A program made the position numbers and the translations under genes. A stretch of 64,000 nt of DNA from Streptomyces alanosinicus. GTDB lineage: Bacteria > Actinomycetota > Actinomycetes > Streptomycetales > Streptomycetaceae. Where the stretch lies: contig NZ_BMVG01000019.1 of the NCBI RefSeq assembly GCF_014650595.1, positions 62,001-126,000 on the forward strand. Reading direction: 5' to 3'. Positions 16,668 to 25,081 of this stretch are shown one piece after another (the first letter of the stretch is position 1; every line of letters begins with the position of its first letter). Below the pieces are notes generated by a model. The model searched no databases, was not told where the DNA came from, and saw only the letters and a list, made by a program, of their open reading frames with translations.

Positions 16668-17120
16668 TCAGCCGTTGGGACGCAGCGTCCACACGACGGT
16701 CATCTCGCTCGTCACGGCGCCGTCCGCGCGCCGGATCTCGACCGCCACGGGGAACTCGGGGCGCTGCCCGGCGTCCAGTTCGGCGACGACCTCGGCGGCC
16801 GGGCGGCCCAGCGTGGCGGTCGCGGTGACGGCGCCCATCGCCAGCTTCTTGTAGGCGATCTCGGCGCGGACGGCGAGCGGCACCGCGCGCGCGAGCTGGT
16901 CCCCGAAGGCGGCCAGCACGATGGCGCCGCTGGCCGACTCCCCGAGCGTGAACATCGCACCGGCGTGCGGCCCGCCCACGTGGTTGTGGTAGGCGTCCTG
17001 GTCCGGCAGGGCCACCACGGCCTTGTCCGCCGTGGTCTCGACGAACTCCAGGTTCAGCGTCCGGGCCATGGGCACGGTGGCGGCGAGCATCTCGCCGATC
17101 GACATCTGGTCTGCGCTCAT
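16668..17120 (-). CDS. DUF4442 hot-dog fold thioesterase-like protein
   Basis: 150 aa, ATG start. The hot-dog helix region has AYHNHVGGPHAGAMFTLGESASGAIVLAAF, the HxGG-HAGAMFTLGE pattern of PaaI/YiiD-like acyl-CoA thioesterases (DUF4442). It is followed by beta strands AEIAYKKLAMGAVTATATLG and VAVEIRRADGAVTSEMTVVWTLRP. Proteins of this class hydrolyse acyl-CoA thioesters in the cytosol; the physiological substrate is not known. It is a single gene with its own terminator on the left and is divergent from the membrane-protein gene at 17247. Confidence 0.85.
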   Translation of the reverse strand: MSADQMSIGEMLAATVPMARTLNLEFVETTADKAVVALPDQDAYHNHVGGPHAGAMFTLGESASGAIVLAAFGDQLARAVPLAVRAEIAYKKLAMGAVTATATLGRPAAEVVAELDAGQRPEFPVAVEIRRADGAVTSEMTVVWTLRPNG

Positions 17121-17246
17121 GGCCGTAATGTTACTCGCGGGTAGCAGAATCTGACCAGCCCCAGCGGCCGCCGACCCCGTATCGCTACCACCCTGACAAG
17201 GACCGGTGACCCAATCGTGTCCGTGACAGCACTAGGGTTGCTGGCC

Positions 17247-18284
17247 ATGTGGCCAGATCAGCAGCCGCCAGGGGGCGTGCCAAACCCGCAGAACAACCCG
17301 CAGCAACCGCCGCAGGACAATCCGTATCAGCAGCCGGGTTACCAGCAGCCGAACCCGTACCAGCAGCCCGGATACCAGCAGTATCCGCAGGCCGGGCCGT
17401 ACGGTCAGCAGCAGCAGTGGGGGCAGCAGCAGCCACCCACCGTGCCCGTCCCGCAGCCCCCGCAGGGCGGCGGCCGCGCCAAGCTGATCGCGATCGTCGC
17501 GGCCGCGGCGGTCGTGGTCGCCGCCGGTGTGACCGGCTATCTCGTCCTCGGCAAGAAGGACGACAAGAACGACCAGGCCGGTGGCAAGGGCGGGCAGCAT
17601 GCGAGTCAGTCGCCCACCTCGCCGCCCTCGCCCTCCGCATCGGTGACCGACGACCCGCGCGGCACCCAGACGGAGAAGCCGACCATCCCCGGCTGGAAGG
17701 TCGTGGTGAACCCCCGGTGGGGCGTCGCCTACGACGTGCCCGCGGACTGGGAGATCCAGTCCCCCGGCCTCGACATCGGCTTCGACCTGCCCAAGAAGAA
17801 GAACGGGCAGATGGACAACATCATCCAGTCGGGCACCGCCAAGGACCAGCCGAAGTGGTGCAGCTCCGACGACGACAAGGACGGCCACACCGACGACACC
17901 CCGCTGGCGGTCGTGGGCTCCAAGGGCGCGAGCGGTGCCAAGAGCACGGACGAGATCGCGGTCAACACGCCGGCCTGGTGGGTCTACGGCGGCTACACCC
18001 AGCCCGACAAGAAGAGCATCTCCTTCGACAAGAAGGGCACCCCCTTCGTCACCGCCTCGGGCATCAAGGGCAGTTACGGATGGGCCCGGTCCTCCCACAC
18101 GCCCCGCAAGGGCAAGTGCGCGAGCGACGGCAAGGCGCTCACCTTCGGCTTCCAGAACTCGGTCAACGACTATGTGTCGTTCAACTTCTACGGGGCCAAG
18201 GGCGTGAAGGACGAGGTGCCCGAGGCGACCATCATGAAGATCCTCAGCTCGGTCCGGCTGCACGGAGACCCGACGAACCAGTGA
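17247..18284 (+). CDS. Gln/Pro-rich single-pass membrane protein
   Basis: 345 aa from ATG 17247. A TAGGGT box (17233-17238) lies 8 bases upstream, so the mRNA is probably leaderless; a GTG at 17217 is the longer alternative. Residues about 1-75 are a Pro/Gln/Tyr-rich cytosolic tail (QQPGYQQPNPYQQPGYQQ). A TM helix (LIAIVAAAAVVVAAGVTGYLVL) follows, then a Lys/Asp- and Ser/Pro-rich stalk. The external domain has GWKVVVNPRWGVAYDVPADWEI, several Trp and two Cys. This is a widespread Streptomyces architecture with no assigned function. A hairpin terminator follows. Confidence 0.82.
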   Translation: MWPDQQPPGGVPNPQNNPQQPPQDNPYQQPGYQQPNPYQQPGYQQYPQAGPYGQQQQWGQQQPPTVPVPQPPQGGGRAKLIAIVAAAAVVVAAGVTGYLVLGKKDDKNDQAGGKGGQHASQSPTSPPSPSASVTDDPRGTQTEKPTIPGWKVVVNPRWGVAYDVPADWEIQSPGLDIGFDLPKKKNGQMDNIIQSGTAKDQPKWCSSDDDKDGHTDDTPLAVVGSKGASGAKSTDEIAVNTPAWWVYGGYTQPDKKSISFDKKGTPFVTASGIKGSYGWARSSHTPRKGKCASDGKALTFGFQNSVNDYVSFNFYGAKGVKDEVPEATIMKILSSVRLHGDPTNQ

Positions 18285-18289
18285 CCCCG

Positions 18290-18323
18290 CACGGCCCGCG
18301 CAGGCCCTCCTGGGCGGGCCGTG
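18290..18323. terminator. convergent terminator
   Basis: Perfect 10-bp stem CACGGCCCGC / GCGGGCCGTG around a 14-base loop, between the convergent membrane-protein gene (ends 18284) and the spermidine-synthase-like gene (ends 18353). Confidence 0.75.
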
Positions 18324-18352
18324 ACCATTCCTTGCTGACCACCGCGGCCGCG

Positions 18353-19198
18353 TCAGCCGATGCCGAACGCCCCATCGGGGGGCTCGGGTGACGGCACCGC
18401 GTCGGTGTCCTCGACCGGCCGCGCGGAGCCGGTGAACTCCCTTACCGCCGTGCCATGTTCGACCCGTGCCGGAAACGCGTCCGATGCGGCGCGGCGGGCC
18501 AGGGCGGCCGTGTCGAGCGGCCGGTGCGAGGCGACGAGCACCGCGTTCCCGAACCGCCGGCCGCGCAGCACCCCCGGCTCGGCGATCAGCACCAGCTCCG
18601 CGAAGTACCCGGCGAATGTGGCCAGTTGGGAGCGGAGGAAGCCGAACGGCGCCGCGTCGGCAAGGTTCGCCAGATAGACCCCGCCCGGCCGCAGCACCCG
18701 CTCGGTCTCGCGGGCGTAGGCGAGCGTGGTCAGGTGCGCCGGCACCCGCGACCCGCCGAACACGTCGCCGATCAGCACATCGGCCGAGTCGTCCGGGGCC
18801 GCCTCCAGCCAGGCTCGGGCATCGGCCGTGTGCAGCGCGATGCCCGAGCCCGCCGGCAGCGGCAGGTGCTCGACGACCAGCTCCAGCAGTGCGGCGTCGG
18901 CCTCGACGACGTCCTGCCTGGAGCCGGGCCGGGTGGCCGCCACATAGCGGGGCAGGGTCAGCGCCCCTCCCCCGAGATGCACCACGTCCAGCGCCCGCCC
19001 CGCCTCGGCCACGGCGTCCAGCACAAAGCCGAGCCGCCGCGCGTACTCGAACTCCAGATACGCCGGCTCGTCGAGATCGACGTACGACTGCGGCGCCCCG
19101 TCGACCGTGAGCAACCAGGCTCGCTCCCGGTCCACATCGGGCATCAGCTTGGCGATGCCGTGGTCGACGGTTCTGGTGACGGGTATCGATGCGTTCAC
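18353..19198 (-). CDS. spermidine-synthase-like methyltransferase-fold protein
   Basis: 281 aa, GTG start at 19198. The middle has the Rossmann AdoMet/dcAdoMet-binding signature VVHLGGGALTLPRYVAATRPG, then DVVEADAALLELV, TADARAWLEAAPDDSADVLIGDVFGG and RVLRPGGVYLANLAD. This is the SpeE-like order of motifs; the D-x-F-G loop replaces the usual DSxDP of true polyamine synthases, so a polyamine product is not assured. It is a common single-copy actinobacterial gene annotated as fused-MFS/spermidine synthase family. It ends against a convergent terminator and follows tuf3 with a 30-base gap, so the two may be cotranscribed. Confidence 0.82.
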   Translation of the reverse strand: MNASIPVTRTVDHGIAKLMPDVDRERAWLLTVDGAPQSYVDLDEPAYLEFEYARRLGFVLDAVAEAGRALDVVHLGGGALTLPRYVAATRPGSRQDVVEADAALLELVVEHLPLPAGSGIALHTADARAWLEAAPDDSADVLIGDVFGGSRVPAHLTTLAYARETERVLRPGGVYLANLADAAPFGFLRSQLATFAGYFAELVLIAEPGVLRGRRFGNAVLVASHRPLDTAALARRAASDAFPARVEHGTAVREFTGSARPVEDTDAVPSPEPPDGAFGIG

Positions 19199-19228
19199 TC
19201 ATCCATTGTGGGGCGAGCGCGCAACGGT

Positions 19229-20401
19229 TCAGCCCACGGCGATGACGGTCCCCGCGCCGACGGTCCGCCCGCCCTCGCGGACGGCGAAGCCGAGCCCCGG
19301 CTCCAGCGGAACCTCACGCCCCAGCTCGACGGTCATGGTCACCGTCTCCCCGGGCCGCACGACAGCCTCCTCCCCCAGGTCCACGACCCCGACCACATCC
19401 GCCGTACGGATGTAGAACTGCGGCCGGTACCCGCTGGACACCGGTGTCGTACGGCCGCCCTCCCGCGCGGAGAGCACATACACCTGCGCGGTGAACCGGC
19501 GGCGGGGCGCCACGCTGCCGGGCGCGGCCACGACATGGCCCCGCCTGACCGCGTCCCTCGGGACACCCCGCAGCAGCAGCGCCACATTGTCCCCCGCCTG
19601 GGCCTCCTGCATCGGTTTGCCGAAGGTCTCGACTCCGGTGACGACCGTCTCGACCCCCGCGCCGAGCACCTCGACCCGGTCACCGACCCGGACCGTGCCG
19701 CGCTCGACGGCCCCGGTGACCACGGTCCCCCGTCCGGTGATGGTCAGCACGTTCTCCACCGGCAGCAGGAACGGCGCGTCCAGATACCGCTCCGGCATCG
19801 GCACATATGTGTCCACCGCGTCGAGCAGCGCCTCGACGGCCGCCGTCCAGCGCGGGTCGCCCTCCAGCGCCCGCAGGCCCGAGACCCGTACGACGGGCAC
19901 GGAGTCTCCGGGGTAGCCCTGGGCGGTGAGCAGGTCGCGGACCTCCAGCTCGACGAGGTCGATCAGTTCGTCGTCGTCCGTGCCGTCCGCCTTGTTGAGC
20001 GCGACGACGATGTGGTCGACGCCCACCTGCCGGGCGAGCAGCACATGTTCGGCGGTCTGCGGCATGATCCCGTCGAGCGCGGAGACGACGAGGATCGCCC
20101 CGTCGAGCTGGGCGGCGCCGGTGACCATGTTCTTGACGTAGTCGGCGTGGCCCGGCATGTCGACATGGGCGTAGTGCCGGGTGTCGGTCTCGTACTCGAC
20201 GTGCGCGATGTTGATGGTGATGCCGCGGGCGGCCTCCTCCGGGGCCCGGTCGATGCGGTCGAACGGCACGAACGTGCCGGTCCCGCGCTGGGCGAGGACC
20301 TTGGTGATGGCGGCGGTCAGGGTGGTCTTGCCATGGTCGACGTGGCCCATGGTGCCGATGTTCAGGTGCGGCTTGGTGCGCACGTATGCCGTTTTGGACA
20401 T
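19229..20401 (-). CDS. tuf3: third elongation factor Tu (divergent EF-Tu, tuf3 type)
   Basis: 390 aa from ATG 20401, preceded by GAGGT. G motifs are clear: GHVDHGKTTLTAA (G1), ARGITI (G2), VDMPGHADYVKNM (G3), NKAD (G4), then domains II and III (GRGTVVTGAVERG, PQFYIRTADVVG). It departs from housekeeping EF-Tu at several normally invariant places (DMPGH for DCPGH, NKAD for NKCD, TFVPFDRIDRAPEEAARG in switch I). Streptomyces carries such a minor tuf3 copy besides tuf1; it delivers aminoacyl-tRNA to the ribosome in vitro and is linked with stringent conditions and antibiotic resistance. No tRNA or ribosomal protein genes adjoin it. The upstream 289-base gap holds a repeated CGTACGTGA (20649, 20670). 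Confidence 0.93.
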   Translation of the reverse strand: MSKTAYVRTKPHLNIGTMGHVDHGKTTLTAAITKVLAQRGTGTFVPFDRIDRAPEEAARGITINIAHVEYETDTRHYAHVDMPGHADYVKNMVTGAAQLDGAILVVSALDGIMPQTAEHVLLARQVGVDHIVVALNKADGTDDDELIDLVELEVRDLLTAQGYPGDSVPVVRVSGLRALEGDPRWTAAVEALLDAVDTYVPMPERYLDAPFLLPVENVLTITGRGTVVTGAVERGTVRVGDRVEVLGAGVETVVTGVETFGKPMQEAQAGDNVALLLRGVPRDAVRRGHVVAAPGSVAPRRRFTAQVYVLSAREGGRTTPVSSGYRPQFYIRTADVVGVVDLGEEAVVRPGETVTMTVELGREVPLEPGLGFAVREGGRTVGAGTVIAVG

Positions 20402-20648
20402 GGCTGTACCTCGAAGCCTCTCAGCGTTCAGGAGAAGTGGGACCCCGAGGACTGGCCGACCCTCCCCCTGCGGGGTCCGCCGGATTCTCCGGAGAGGGTC
20501 AGCTTCGGGCGCCGTCGACAGCGGCCGTGAGGAACGGGACGGCAGCCTTCGGCGCATCCGCGTCGGCGGATGCTGCGAGGAGGAAGGCGTACCGGAACAT
20601 GACGTCGATCATCGCCGAGCGGATGTCCGGCGTCGAATGATTTTTCAC

Positions 20649-20678
20649 CGTACGTGAGTCGGGGCGCTTCGTACGTGA
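20649..20678. repeat. CGTACGTGA direct repeat 21 bp apart
   Basis: CGTACGTGA occurs at 20649-20657 and 20670-20678, two helical turns apart, between the alkylation-repair gene and tuf3. The first copy is part of TCAC-CGTA-CGTGA and the second of TTCGTACGTGAA, both partly palindromic. Possible regulator site for tuf3; otherwise nothing is seen in 20402-20690. Confidence 0.4.
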
Positions 20679-20690
20679 ACCACGGCGCTC

Positions 20691-21425
20691 TCAGGCGCCG
20701 ATGTTCTTCAGCGCCTCCCGCACGGTCAGCGGGGCGAACCGGCCCCGCTCCCGCGCCAGGAAGGCCCGTACGGCCCCGGGATCGGTCTTCGCGTACTCGC
20801 GCAGAACCCAGCCGATCGCCTTGCGGATGAAGAAGTCGGGGTGCCCGGACTGCAGCAGGCAGTACGTGAACAGCCGCTCGGTGTCAGTGTGTTCCTTGCG
20901 GGTGAGCTGGTGGAGCAGTGCCGTACGCACCAGCCACAGGTCGCCGTCGGTGATCCAGGCGTCCATGTCCTCGGTGAGCGAGCGGTCGGCGGCGACCAGG
21001 CCGCCGACCACGTGCGCGGCGAGCAGATCGACCGTGTCCCACCAGGGGACGGTGGTGACGAGGTGCCGGGCGACCGGCAGGAAGCCGGAGGAGAGCCGGC
21101 CCGCGTGCCGGCGCAGGAAGTCCACCGCGAAGTAGTGGTACTCGCGCTCGGGCAGCGCCCAGCAGCGCAGCGCGACCGCGGTGCCGTCGGCCTCGTCGGG
21201 CCGGGGGGTGCCCGCGAGGACCGTGCGGGCCAGGGCGCGGCGCGCCGGGGTGGGGATACCGAGGAAGGGCGCCACGTCCTTCATGTACGCCCGCATCGCG
21301 CCGGCCCGCCCGGGATCCGCGGCGGCCGGGAACACGGCCGTCACCCGCGCCAGCACGGTGTCGGCGAGCGCGCTGCGCGTCACGTCCGGCGGGGTCGCGG
21401 CGGTGACGGTCATGACACGGACCAT
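20691..21425 (-). CDS. AlkD-like DNA alkylation repair HEAT-repeat glycosylase
   Basis: 244 aa from ATG 21425 (ATG 21413 is equally possible; no strong ribosome site precedes either). The fold is all-alpha HEAT-like: AMRAYMKDVAPFLGIPTPARRAL, then REYHYFAVDFLRRHAGRL, VPWWDTVDLLAAHVVGGLV, WLVRTALLHQL, DFFIRKAIGWVLREYAKTDP and a closing LTVREALKNIGA. The WWDTVD and FFIRKAIGWVLREY segments are hallmarks of the AlkD family, which excises N3/N7-alkylpurines from DNA without base flipping. Stand-alone gene. Confidence 0.88.
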   Translation of the reverse strand: MVRVMTVTAATPPDVTRSALADTVLARVTAVFPAAADPGRAGAMRAYMKDVAPFLGIPTPARRALARTVLAGTPRPDEADGTAVALRCWALPEREYHYFAVDFLRRHAGRLSSGFLPVARHLVTTVPWWDTVDLLAAHVVGGLVAADRSLTEDMDAWITDGDLWLVRTALLHQLTRKEHTDTERLFTYCLLQSGHPDFFIRKAIGWVLREYAKTDPGAVRAFLARERGRFAPLTVREALKNIGA

Positions 21426-21651
21426 GCTGTCGAATATACGTTCGCCCTCGCGTCGTCCGCGACGGCACGGCGCCCCGCCCGGCGGGGCTTGCCACCGCTT
21501 CCGTACCGGCGTTACCTGGAAAGTACCGGCGGTGAAGCGGGCGCATGGGGCCACGGCACAGTCCGAGGGCCCGCGCCTTCCGAGTGCGTCCCTCCCGCAG
21601 CGGCCCCTCCGTGCCGCCGTCGTCCGACGCTCGACGCGGAGGTGACTACAG

Positions 21652-22803
21652 GTGAGAGCCGTCGTCTATGAAGAGCCCTTCAGTGTGGTCGTGAAGGACG
21701 TCCAGGATCCTGGGATCCAGCACCCCAACGATGTGCTCGTACGCGTCACGTCGACCGCCATTTGCGGCTCGGACCTGCACATGTACGAGGGCCGCACGGC
21801 GGCCGAGTCCGGCATCGTCTTCGGGCACGAGAACCTCGGCATCGTCGAGGAGGTCGGCAGCGGTGTGACCTCCCTGTCCAAGGGTGATCGCGTCGTGATG
21901 CCGTTCAACGTCGCCTGCGGCTTCTGCAAGAACTGTCTCGCGGGACGGACCGGCTTCTGCCTGACGGTCAATCCCGGCTTCGCCGGCGGGGCCTACGGCT
22001 ATGTGGCGATGGGCCCGTACAAGGGCGGCCAGGCCGAGCTGCTGCGGGTGCCGTACGCCGATTTCAACTGCCTGAAGCTGCCGCCGGGGGAAGAGTTCGA
22101 GACCGACTTCGTGCTGCTCGCCGACATCTTCCCGACGGGCTACCACGGGTGCGAACTCGCCCAGGTGTCCCCGGGTGAGAGCGTGGCCGTCTACGGCGCC
22201 GGACCGGTGGGGCTGATGGCCGCCTACTCCGCGTTGCTGCGCGGTGCGGCGAAGGTCTTCTCCGTCGACCGGGTGCCCGAGCGGCTGGCCAAGGCCGCGG
22301 AGATCGGAGCGATCCCCGTCGACTTCACCAAGGGCGACCCGGCAGCTCAGATCAAGGAACAGACCGGAGGTGAGGGAACCGACAAGGGCGTCGACGCCGT
22401 CGGCTACCAGGCCCAGTCCCACGACGCCAGCCACGAGGAGCCCGCCATCGTCCTGAACGAGCTGGTCGAGACGGTACGGCCGACGGGCATGCTCGGCATA
22501 CCGGGGCTGTACGTGCCCGCGGACCCGGGCGGTCCCGACGAGCACGCCAAGCACGGCCAACTGCTGGTCTCCATCGGCAGGATGTTCGAGAAGGGCCAGC
22601 AGATGGGCACCGGTCAGTGCAACGTCAAGCGGTACAACCGCCAGCTGCGCGACCTGATCATCGCCGGGCGGGCCAAGCCGAGCTTCGTGGTCTCCCACGA
22701 GCTGCCGCTGGAGCAGGCACCGCTGGCGTACGAGAAGTTCGACAAGCGGATCGAGGGCTACACCAAGGTGGTACTGCACCCTGGTCACGCACTCGCCGCG
22801 TGA
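21652..22803 (+). CDS. zinc-dependent glutathione-independent formaldehyde dehydrogenase-type ADH
   Basis: 383 aa from GTG 21652 with a perfect Shine-Dalgarno (GGAGGTGA, 21638-21645). MDR fold: catalytic-zinc motif ICGSDLHMYEG and GHENLGIVEEVGSG; structural-zinc cluster CGFCKNCLAGRTGFC; NAD-binding GAGPVGLMAAYSALLRGA, with an acidic residue in SVDRVPERL that suggests NAD rather than NADP. The long insert DFNCLKLPPGEEFETDFVLLADIFPTGYHG is typical of glutathione-independent formaldehyde dehydrogenases, which oxidise formaldehyde or exchange aldehydes. Single gene followed by a terminator. The exact substrate remains open. Confidence 0.9.
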   Translation: MRAVVYEEPFSVVVKDVQDPGIQHPNDVLVRVTSTAICGSDLHMYEGRTAAESGIVFGHENLGIVEEVGSGVTSLSKGDRVVMPFNVACGFCKNCLAGRTGFCLTVNPGFAGGAYGYVAMGPYKGGQAELLRVPYADFNCLKLPPGEEFETDFVLLADIFPTGYHGCELAQVSPGESVAVYGAGPVGLMAAYSALLRGAAKVFSVDRVPERLAKAAEIGAIPVDFTKGDPAAQIKEQTGGEGTDKGVDAVGYQAQSHDASHEEPAIVLNELVETVRPTGMLGIPGLYVPADPGGPDEHAKHGQLLVSIGRMFEKGQQMGTGQCNVKRYNRQLRDLIIAGRAKPSFVVSHELPLEQAPLAYEKFDKRIEGYTKVVLHPGHALAA

Positions 22804-22809
22804 ACGCAC

Positions 22810-22838
22810 GGGGCCGGACGCCATGGGCGCCCGGCCCC
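22810..22838 (+). terminator. terminator after the dehydrogenase gene
   Basis: 13-bp stem (one G-A mismatch) GGGGCCGGACGCC / GGCGCCCGGCCCC with a 3-base loop, six bases after the stop codon of the dehydrogenase. Confidence 0.8.
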
Positions 22839-22882
22839 ACCCTTGACGTCGATCACACGCGGTCGTCGGCTAGTGTCACCGG

Positions 22883-23677
22883 ATGCTCGATGCCAACCGC
22901 TCTGGCACCGCCACGGCCTCTCCTCGGGCCGCCGCCACGGAGCTGTCCGTCGCCCCGGCCGCCCCAGGGCTCGTCCCGCCTGTGCCACCTGTGCCGCACG
23001 CGGGATCCACCGGCCGGTGCGCGCGGGCGCTGGCCTCCCCCTATGCGCGTCTGTCGCTGCTGCTCGCCCTGCTCGCCGGCGCCGGCGCGGGCGTGCTGGT
23101 CTTCGAGCCGCAGCGGCTGCTGACCCACGGCTGGCCGCCACAGCTCGGCGGGGCCGCGGCGGCCGTCGTGTTCACGGTGGCGTACGGGCTGTGCACCGTG
23201 GCGTTCGTGCCGCGCCCCCTGCTCAACCTCGGCGCCGGCGCGCTGTTCGGCTCCCAGCTGGGGCTCGCGACCTCGCTGGCGGGCACGGTGCTCGGGGCGG
23301 GCGTGGCCTTCGGGCTCGGTCGGGTCCTCGGGCAGGACGCGCTGCGTCCGCTGCTGCGGGGCCGCTGGCTGAAGGCGGTCGACGGGCAGCTGAGCCGGCA
23401 CGGCTTCCGGTCGATGCTGGCGGCCCGGCTCTTTCCCGGTGTGCCGTTCTGGGCGGCGAACTACTGCGCGGCCGTCTCCCGTATGCGCTGGTGGCCGTTC
23501 CTGCTGGCCACGTTGATCGGGTCGGTCCCGAACACCGCGGCCTACGCGGTCGCCGGCGCCCGCGCCTCCGCGCCGACGTCCCCCGCCTTTCTGATCGCGA
23601 TGGCCGCCATCGCCGCACCGGCGCTGCTGGGCTCGGTCGTGGCCTGGCGCAAGCGGCATCACCTGCGCCCGCGGTAG
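22883..23677 (+). CDS. TVP38/TMEM64 (VTT/DedA-like) membrane protein
   Basis: 264 aa from ATG 22883. A TAGTGT box at 22871-22876 leaves 6 bases before the ATG, implying a leaderless transcript. After an Ala/Pro-rich cytosolic N-terminus (about 55 residues) it has five or six hydrophobic segments. The VTT signature FVPRPLLNLGAGALFGSQLGLATSLAGTVLGAGVAFGLGRVLG and the F-P-G-VPFWAANYCAAVSRM re-entrant motif are present. Related DedA/VTT proteins act in lipid (undecaprenyl phosphate or phospholipid) translocation; which applies here is unknown. An extragenic repeat follows. Confidence 0.88.
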   Translation: MLDANRSGTATASPRAAATELSVAPAAPGLVPPVPPVPHAGSTGRCARALASPYARLSLLLALLAGAGAGVLVFEPQRLLTHGWPPQLGGAAAAVVFTVAYGLCTVAFVPRPLLNLGAGALFGSQLGLATSLAGTVLGAGVAFGLGRVLGQDALRPLLRGRWLKAVDGQLSRHGFRSMLAARLFPGVPFWAANYCAAVSRMRWWPFLLATLIGSVPNTAAYAVAGARASAPTSPAFLIAMAAIAAPALLGSVVAWRKRHHLRPR

Positions 23678-23680
23678 CCG

Positions 23681-23760
23681 CCCCCAAAGGGGCGCGATGC
23701 CGTGTCTGACATGCGGCTCCACCGCGTGGGCGCGACCAGCCACAACGGCGCGGCAGACGA
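23681..23760. repeat. dispersed Streptomyces extragenic repeat, copy 1
   Basis: CCCCCAAAGGGGCGCG followed by ATGCGGCTCCACCGCGTGGG and CGCGACCAGCCACAACGGCG. From memory this is a variant of a very common intergenic Streptomyces sequence. It lies between the convergent TVP38 and thiolase genes and overlaps neither. Its role is unknown; the palindromic parts may act as a terminator. Confidence 0.6.
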
Positions 23761-23787
23761 TCGACGGCGCACCGCGCCGCCCCTCGC

Positions 23788-24957
23788 TCAGACGGCTTCC
23801 AGCACCATCGCGTTCGCCAGCCCACCCGCCTCGCACATCGTCTGCAGGCCGAAGCGGGCGCCACGACTCCGCATGGCATGGACCAGCGTGGTGGTCAGCC
23901 GGGTGCCGCTGGCGCCGAGCGGGTGGCCGAGTGCGATCGCGCCGCCGTGCACATTGACCTTGGCGAGGTCGGCGCCGGTCTCCTGCTGCCAGGCGAGCAC
24001 CACGCTGGCGAAGGCCTCGTTGACCTCGAAGAGGTCGATGTCGGACACCGTCAGCCCCGCCTTGCGCAGTACCTTCTCGGTCGCCGGGACGACCCCGGTG
24101 AGCATCAGCAGCGGGTCGGAGCCGGTGACGGCGAAGCTGTGCAGCCGGGCGAGCGGGCGCAGGCCGAGGCGGGCCGCGGTCTCGCTGGAGGTGATCAGCA
24201 CGGCCGAGGCACCGTCGTTGACCGGGCTCGCGTTGCCCGCGGTGACGTTCCACTCGATCTGCGGGAAGCGCTCGGCGAAGCCGGGGTCGTGATAGGCGGA
24301 CCTGAGGCCGGCGAGGATCTCCGGGGTGCTGTCGGGGCGGACGCTCTCGTCGCGGGAGACGCCGTCCAGCGGCGCGACCTCGGCGTCGAAGAGTCCGGCG
24401 CGCCACGCGGCGGCGGCCTTGTGGTGCGAGGAGACGGCGAACTCGTCCATCCGCACCCGGGTGAGGGACCACTTGGCGGCGATCAGCTCGGCGCTGACCC
24501 CCTGCGGGACCAGGCCCTCGGGATAGCGCTCGGCGACGCCGGGCCCGAACGGGTCCTTGCCGGCGGGCACGTTGGACCACATCGGCACCCGGCTCATCGA
24601 CTCCACACCGCAGGCGACCACGAGGTCGTAGGCGCCGGAGATGACGCCCTGCGCGGCGAAGTGGACGGCCTGCTGGGAGGAGCCGCACTGGCGGTCCACG
24701 GTGGTCGCCGGGACCGTCTCGGGGAAGCCCGCGGCGAGGACGGCGTACCGGGTGGTGTTCATGGCCTGCTCGCCGACCTGGTCGACGGTGCCGCCGATGG
24801 CGTCGTCGATCAGCGCGGGGTCGACGCCGGAGCGCTCGACCAGGGTGCGCAGGGTGTGGGCGAGCAGCTGCACGGGGTGGACATGGGCGAGGGCGCCGTT
24901 CGGCTTGCCCTTGCCAATGGGGGTGCGTACGGCTTCGACGATCACTGCGTCGCGCAT
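23788..24957 (-). CDS. acetyl-CoA acyltransferase (thiolase, FadA-like)
   Basis: 389 aa, ATG 24957 preceded by AAGGAGG. N-terminal nucleophile Cys in VDRQCGSSQQAVHFAA (about residue 90). The His in GGAIALGHPLGASGTRLTT and second Cys in TMCEAGGLANAMV complete the thiolase site, with NEAFASV between. The opening VEAVRTPIGKGKPNGAL and the DQCG-to-DRQCGSS form are typical of degradative thiolases of fatty-acid or steroid side-chain beta-oxidation. It is divergent from an HxlR regulator, and the shared intergenic region carries two 18-bp direct repeats, so expression is probably controlled by that regulator. Confidence 0.92.
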   Translation of the reverse strand: MRDAVIVEAVRTPIGKGKPNGALAHVHPVQLLAHTLRTLVERSGVDPALIDDAIGGTVDQVGEQAMNTTRYAVLAAGFPETVPATTVDRQCGSSQQAVHFAAQGVISGAYDLVVACGVESMSRVPMWSNVPAGKDPFGPGVAERYPEGLVPQGVSAELIAAKWSLTRVRMDEFAVSSHHKAAAAWRAGLFDAEVAPLDGVSRDESVRPDSTPEILAGLRSAYHDPGFAERFPQIEWNVTAGNASPVNDGASAVLITSSETAARLGLRPLARLHSFAVTGSDPLLMLTGVVPATEKVLRKAGLTVSDIDLFEVNEAFASVVLAWQQETGADLAKVNVHGGAIALGHPLGASGTRLTTTLVHAMRSRGARFGLQTMCEAGGLANAMVLEAV

Positions 24958-25012
24958 GGCGCGGGCCTCCTTGGCCGCTTGGCTGTCCGCAGCGGGCTGC
25001 GGCAGTTACCAG

Positions 25013-25062
25013 TGAGTAGGAAATTCAAACTCACAATAACTCCTTGAGTTGGAAAATCAAAC
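25013..25062. promoter_or_regulatory. HxlR-type operator: two 18-bp direct repeats 32 bp apart
   Basis: TGAGTAGGAAATTCAAAC (25013-25030) and TGAGTTGGAAAATCAAAC (25045-25062) match at 16 of 18 positions, with a spacing of three helical turns. They fill the divergent thiolase/hxlR-like gap. The second copy ends 7 bases before TAGACT (25070-25075), the -10 of the regulator. This AT-rich island is conspicuous. HxlR of Bacillus, as I remember it, also binds paired direct repeats. Autoregulation plus thiolase control is inferred. Confidence 0.7.
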
Positions 25063-25081
25063 CCTCCTCTAGACTGGCCTC

